In this document: positions 36,301 through 38,518 of the stretch, piece after piece
How positions within the stretch are numbered: position 1 is the stretch's first letter
Layout: each line of letters begins with the position of its first letter
Origin: Endozoicomonas arenosclerae
GTDB taxonomy: Bacteria > Pseudomonadota > Gammaproteobacteria > Pseudomonadales > Endozoicomonadaceae
Assembly (NCBI RefSeq): GCF_001562015.1
Contig: NZ_LASA01000071.1
Coordinates: 1-38,518, forward strand
Length of the DNA: 38,518 nt
Reading direction: 5' to 3'
Notes under the pieces: generated by a model
Told to the model about the DNA's origin: nothing
Databases searched by the model: none
What the model saw: only the letters and a program-made list of their open reading frames with translations
Made by a program: the position numbers and the translations under genes

Positions 36301-36386
36301 CATTGTTCACATTATTACTGCTGCCTGCATTGCTGAGAATGGAATTTGGCAGGAAGGCAGAGGAAGAAAAGATTGTTTCTGTTTGA
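33324..36386 (+). CDS. RND family efflux permease, complete
   Basis: This 1020-residue inner-membrane proton-driven pump has the RND layout: TM1 (HPSVVAIAVALVFLFGIISI), a first porter loop, TM2-6, a second loop and TM7-12. ATG 33324 has GAGCGAGG just upstream; a TTG at 33228 would add 32 non-conserved residues. In TM4 the motif GMVLDAAIVV keeps Asp401, but the second Asp of the AcrB pair is Ala402, as in CusA and many non-AcrB pumps. TM10 has VNNAILL instead of the AcrB Lys. The fusion protein gene follows after 41 bases, and no outer-membrane factor gene is nearby. From codon 442 onward it is duplicated at the left end of the window. A drug-, lipid- or metabolite-exporting role cannot be chosen from sequence. 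Confidence 0.94.
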   Translation: MKLTRSSISHPSVVAIAVALVFLFGIISIRVLPIQLFPDIDRPHLSIEIFWRAAAPEEMESEIAEPLEKALKGISGLKEMDSNSGSGRVEIDLEFALNTDMQKTLLDVINRLNRVSGLPEDISGPFVNNNSSNDNLTFLFIQQLPGNERSIKTYQSLIDSQVKPVLESIPGVAGVAVRGEGQRQLEIEFDAWRAAELGITIPELSQRVAAGFDVSGGTLNIGRREFKLRLAGKYEVDELGNLVVAWRNGKPVYLRDIAEVGITRGKERTLRIQNGNPAIGLQVFRESGANALEALIALKKEVVWLNEKVLKPEGILMEQSFDASVFIKRALNMVSSSLLFGILLATGILWCFLRRWRATLMIAMAIPICLMLTICLLNIAGRTLNVISLAGLAFSVGMVLDAAIVVLESIIRQREKQQESKEESAAVAAEKVWGALLASTLTTVAIFLPVLLLNDVEGQLFSDLALTIAASVAMSLIVAMTVLPAAAAAWLPEQKLTDNFQSIWEKLSALIMKLTATVRRRLAIIVLLMGFPVVLTEVAMPRMDYLPEVKRDAIDVWFSFTPGTSVEAVKTEIMPTLVERLAPYMKGEKEPALKNYYFILWPGGASMGVRAKDQENVKMLERLVMDEIVQGIPDTRAFGGQGNLFGGFGNGNGVNLALLSTDLPGLYEAAAQAMPVITEKLPGARVRPMPGLDFTAPELRLTPDDRRLAEVGWYRSNLPMVVRSLGEGVQLGEYFDGEERMDIILKGKDIHSPEVLRSTPLMTPSGSVVPLGELIEVEGLLGPATIFRIDQRRALVLSIRPPEGMTLEETLLTVESEILPIIKPMMPTDGQIKVAGNADSLKQAIGNLLNIFGFALLILLILLWGLFRSVKDALMVILTLPLATVGGVLAIHLLNLVTSQPMDLLTMVGFIILLGLVVNNAILLVHQSRTLERQGVNRTEAVHQALLTRMRPIFMTTLTSIFGMLPLLLSPTTGSEIYRGLAAVIVGGMSMSALFTLLLLPALLRMEFGRKAEEEKIVSV

Positions 36387-37498
36387 TCAACGACCAGAAT
36401 AAAAATCAGAGGAAAAGGGATATCAACGTGTTTACAGAAGCAAGGTGGCTTAAGCAGTTAGGTCTGGCCTGTTTATTGAGTATGACTTCAGTGACTGTAA
36501 TGGCTGCCAGTACGGTCTCATTTGCTGAAGTGGAAGAAGAACTGAAAGCACCGGTCAGCTGGTTCAATGGTTCTGTGGCCAGTCAGCAAAAAGCTGAGTT
36601 GAGCGCTGAAATCAGTGGTCGTATTACCTGGCTTGCTGATTTTGGTCAGCAGGTGGAAGAAGGGGATGTTGTCGCCCGAATTGATGATCGTCAATTACAG
36701 CTTCAGCTGAAAACCAGTGAAGTGGTATTAGGGAAAGCGAAAAGCAAACTCAAGTATCTGAAAAATGAGCTGGATAGATTGGAGGCACTGCATAAGAAAC
36801 GGGGGATTTCCAGAACAGAGCTGGATAAAGCCAGGCATGATTATGATCTTGCCCGCTTGGACGTGGATTATGAGCAGGTGAATCTCGAAATTATTCAGGA
36901 TCAGCTGTCCAGAACGGTTATCAAGGCGCCTTTTGCCGGTGTTGTGAATCAACGCTCCAAGCAGCCCAATGAACATATCAGTTCTGGTAGTCCTGTCCTT
37001 CATCTGGTTAATCCTGATGCTTTGGATATTCGGGTTCAGATCCCTATTGAGTTGGCGGCAACACTGGACAGTAGCAGTCGTTTGAATATTCAAATGGATG
37101 AACAGCATCAGCAGGCTGAAGTCTTTCAGCGGGGAGCCAGAGCCGATGCAAAATCAAGGTTGGTGGAAGTTCGACTTGACCCTGAGAATGATCATTGGTT
37201 GCCTGGCTCACCTGTCAAAGTGGCTATCCCCATGAGTGCTCCTGCTCAAGTAAAGGTAGTGCCAAGAGACGCAGTTATTTTAAGTGCTGTTGGCAGCGCA
37301 GTTTTCAAGATTCTGGAGAGTCCTGAAGGAGGGCTGACCGTAAAAAGAGTCTCTGTAGAAGTGCTTTTTGGAGACGATGACACCGTATCTGTCAAAGGCG
37401 ATATTCAGCAGGGTGATCGAATCGTGGTAAGAGGTGCCAGCCGTTTGAGAGACAGTGAGCAGGTGGTGCTTCTGGAAGAGAATATTCCTGTTTCCTGA
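34647..37498 (+). repeat. Direct repeat copy 2 of the RND permease/fusion protein module
   Basis: This is the matching region to 1-2852, in the same orientation, with no indel. The duplication probably extends further left into the permease gene, but the window does not contain that part of copy 1. The right edge coincides with the fusion protein stop codon. Confidence 0.97.
36428..37498 (+). CDS. RND efflux membrane fusion protein, second copy
   Basis: This 356-residue periplasmic adaptor is paralogous to the protein at 1782-2852. The same GTG start with GAGGAAAAGGG upstream is used. The lipoyl halves, helical hairpin and barrel are intact. Differences from copy 1 include Ile/Met and Ala/Thr in the signal peptide, Gln/His, Gly/Asp and Gln/His around the LVNPDALDIRV to DEQQQQAEV region, and Gln/Lys and Ser/Asn shortly after. 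These cluster in the stretch after the second lipoyl half, which faces the permease in related pumps. Confidence 0.92.
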   Translation: MFTEARWLKQLGLACLLSMTSVTVMAASTVSFAEVEEELKAPVSWFNGSVASQQKAELSAEISGRITWLADFGQQVEEGDVVARIDDRQLQLQLKTSEVVLGKAKSKLKYLKNELDRLEALHKKRGISRTELDKARHDYDLARLDVDYEQVNLEIIQDQLSRTVIKAPFAGVVNQRSKQPNEHISSGSPVLHLVNPDALDIRVQIPIELAATLDSSSRLNIQMDEQHQQAEVFQRGARADAKSRLVEVRLDPENDHWLPGSPVKVAIPMSAPAQVKVVPRDAVILSAVGSAVFKILESPEGGLTVKRVSVEVLFGDDDTVSVKGDIQQGDRIVVRGASRLRDSEQVVLLEENIPVS

Positions 37499-37522
37499 TC
37501 TTTTGTGATTCTTCATGCCTAT

Positions 37523-37548
37523 AGCCAGTTTCAGGCCTGAAACTGGCT
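37523..37548. terminator. Perfect 26-base palindrome after the second fusion protein gene
   Basis: AGCCAGTTTCAGG is followed directly by its exact complement CCTGAAACTGGCT. It lies 25 bases after the stop. A T-rich stretch appears only 20 bases later, so it is a terminator-like hairpin of uncertain strength. Confidence 0.6.
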
Positions 37549-37618
37549 TCCAAAAGCCCTTTGAAAATCTTTTTAAGACCTGAGACTTATATGGATATTG
37601 ATGACTGTTCTTAGCAAT

Positions 37619-37632
37619 GTGAACGGGTTCAC
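37619..37632. promoter_or_regulatory. Palindrome GTGAACGGGTTCAC, candidate operator
   Basis: Arms GTGAAC and GTTCAC flank GG. It lies 83 bases upstream of the start of the CNF-like gene in an otherwise AT-rich segment, where a promoter is expected. Confidence 0.4.
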
Positions 37633-37715
37633 AAAATAAATTTATGGCCATTTTCTGTACTTGTTGCTTATACGACAGAGCCTCAGAATGAAAAGAAAAA
37701 CGAAAGGGACAGACC

Positions 37716-38333
37716 ATGGCGATAGTAAAAGAGCTGCTGGAAAATAAGCCGTTATCAGTGAATGGGGGGGCCAGGCGACCTACTATCAAAGGCAACCATC
37801 ATATGTACAGTAATGATCCCTGTACAGTGACATACCGAGAGGTCAGGGTAGAAGGAAATCTGACCGTAATGGTAGATGTCAGGGTCAATCAAAATGGCGA
37901 TACCAGTTTCTTGCCTTGGCAGGAAAATAAAATTTGCTCTCTAGTATTGCCTGCACGAGGAGGTCCGTCGGTTTTTCAGACCTCATCTATGTCTGGGTGT
38001 GCTTTCTATATAGATAAAATAGGCAATGACCTGATCGTTTATCATGCTAATGCCAATCAGTTTGGTGGTGGCAACGGTGTTAATCTCGCAAATTATCAAA
38101 CTCCAGAAGCGATAGAGTATCTGAACAAGCTTCATACCAGAGCGGGTGATGACTATCTGGATAATGGCTTTCCTGTTCTTCAGAGAAGACTCTTAAAGGA
38201 TGAGTATTTAAAGGGGGTTCAGCAAGTGGGTGGAGGAGCCATGAATCTTGTTGGCTATAGATCAGGCGGTAAATCTCTACGGGTCATATTCCCCGCAGCT
38301 TGCTGCGTTTCTGCGGCATTAGCCGCAGCATGA
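37716..38333 (+). CDS. Candidate CNF1/BLF1-fold glutamine deamidase-like protein, 3' end replaced by IS sequence
   Basis: This 205-residue frame has AAAGGGA upstream of ATG 37716. I do not recognise it by overall similarity. It contains SMSGC with Cys95 and, exactly 15 residues on, His110 in VYHANAN. CNF1 (Cys866/His881) and Bordetella dermonecrotic toxin (Cys1292/His1307) have the same SGC wording and spacing. These enzymes deamidate a Rho-GTPase glutamine, and BLF1 shares the fold. Preceding strands (NKICSLVLPARGG) fit the beta-sandwich of that fold. There is no signal peptide. The last 15-20 residues (FPAACCVSAALAAA) are encoded by hairpins of an IS200/IS605-type left end, so the natural C-terminus is probably lost. 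Function is inferred from the motif only. Confidence 0.6.
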   Translation: MAIVKELLENKPLSVNGGARRPTIKGNHHMYSNDPCTVTYREVRVEGNLTVMVDVRVNQNGDTSFLPWQENKICSLVLPARGGPSVFQTSSMSGCAFYIDKIGNDLIVYHANANQFGGGNGVNLANYQTPEAIEYLNKLHTRAGDDYLDNGFPVLQRRLLKDEYLKGVQQVGGGAMNLVGYRSGGKSLRVIFPAACCVSAALAAA

Positions 38334-38518
38334 ACTTGTGACTACATTTTGTGGATGGCTAAAAGTAGGTTCATCCACAAATCCCACAATGTCACTGTTC
38401 TTATGTATCACTTGGTCTGTCCAGCAAAGTATCGAAGAGTGGTCTTTAGCGATGAAGTAGACAAGACGTTGAAGGAGGTATGCTTGGCTATCTCAGAGCG
38501 TTATGAAATTTACTTCTT
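38294..38518 (+). mobile_element. IS200/IS605-type insertion sequence, left end, truncated by the window
   Basis: Two adjacent hairpins precede a Y1 transposase start: CGCAGC/GCTGCG (38294-38307) and CTGCGGC/GCCGCAG with an ATTA loop (38311-38328). Subterminal hairpins at the left end are what Y1 transposases bind in this family, which lacks terminal inverted repeats. The exact left boundary cannot be set; it lies at or a little before 38294. Confidence 0.75.
38355..38518 (+). CDS. tnpA: IS200/IS605 family transposase TnpA, N-terminal part
   Basis: From ATG 38355 the frame reads MAKSRFIHKSHNVTVLMYHL, then VCPAKYRRVVFSDEVDKTLK and CLAISERYEIYF to the window edge. The MYHLVCPAKYRRVVF strand is the conserved N-terminal signature of the Y1 (HUH) single-strand transposase. 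The HUH histidines and catalytic Tyr lie beyond the window. It should catalyse peel-and-paste transposition as single-stranded DNA. Confidence 0.88.
   Translation, partial: MAKSRFIHKSHNVTVLMYHLVCPAKYRRVVFSDEVDKTLKEVCLAISERYEIYF

Overview
The window looks like a chromosomal segment from a marine or host-associated gammaproteobacterium. Moderate GC, the TonB2/TtpC-type energy module, an MdlAB exporter pair, an AaaT/YhhY-type acetyltransferase and a eukaryote-like protein kinase would fit an Endozoicomonas-like member of the Oceanospirillales. The taxon is an inference; no rRNA or other marker is present.

Layout. (1) Positions 1-2852 hold the 3' part of an RND efflux permease gene and a membrane fusion protein gene. 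They form a direct repeat, without indels, of 34647-37498, where the pair is complete. (2) A tRNA-Arg(ACG) with its terminator (3042-3156) is followed by a eukaryote-like Ser/Thr kinase with a glycine-zipper N-terminus and a convergent exported JAMM/DUF4329-like protein. (3) A membrane-anchored winged-helix/TPR regulator (5574-7787) is followed by a tandem REP-like repeat. (4) A minus-strand oligopeptide ABC importer (8078-14347) has a yej-type layout: binding protein, two permeases and a fused double ATPase. (5) A minus-strand M16 zinc peptidase lipoprotein (14613-17441) is separated by about 1.1 kb of AT-rich regulatory DNA from a plus-strand TonB-dependent receptor. (6) A dedicated TonB2-type energiser follows: DUF3450 protein, TtpC-like long ExbB, short ExbB, ExbD, TonB and a TPR protein (21240-26442). 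(7) Next come an M3 oligoendopeptidase, a 0.6 kb gap with a 37-codon ORF, a heterodimeric MdlA/MdlB ABC exporter and a GNAT acetyltransferase. (8) The window ends with the complete RND permease/fusion protein pair, a small protein with a CNF1-like Cys/His signature, and the left end of an IS200/IS605-type element that runs off the window.

How the genes may work together: receptor, energiser, surface or periplasmic M16 peptidase, oligopeptide importer and cytosolic M3 peptidase form a plausible outer-membrane-to-cytoplasm route for protein or peptide scavenging. The wHTH-TPR protein is a candidate local regulator. This is inferred from gene content and adjacency.

Most unusual points: the mosaic duplication of the RND module around a 32 kb interval; the AGC-like kinase with a membrane-interacting N-terminus; the IS-truncated CNF/BLF1-fold deamidase candidate; and the structured gap with a small ORF ahead of the exporter. 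I could not identify a clearly new multi-gene defence or mobile system.
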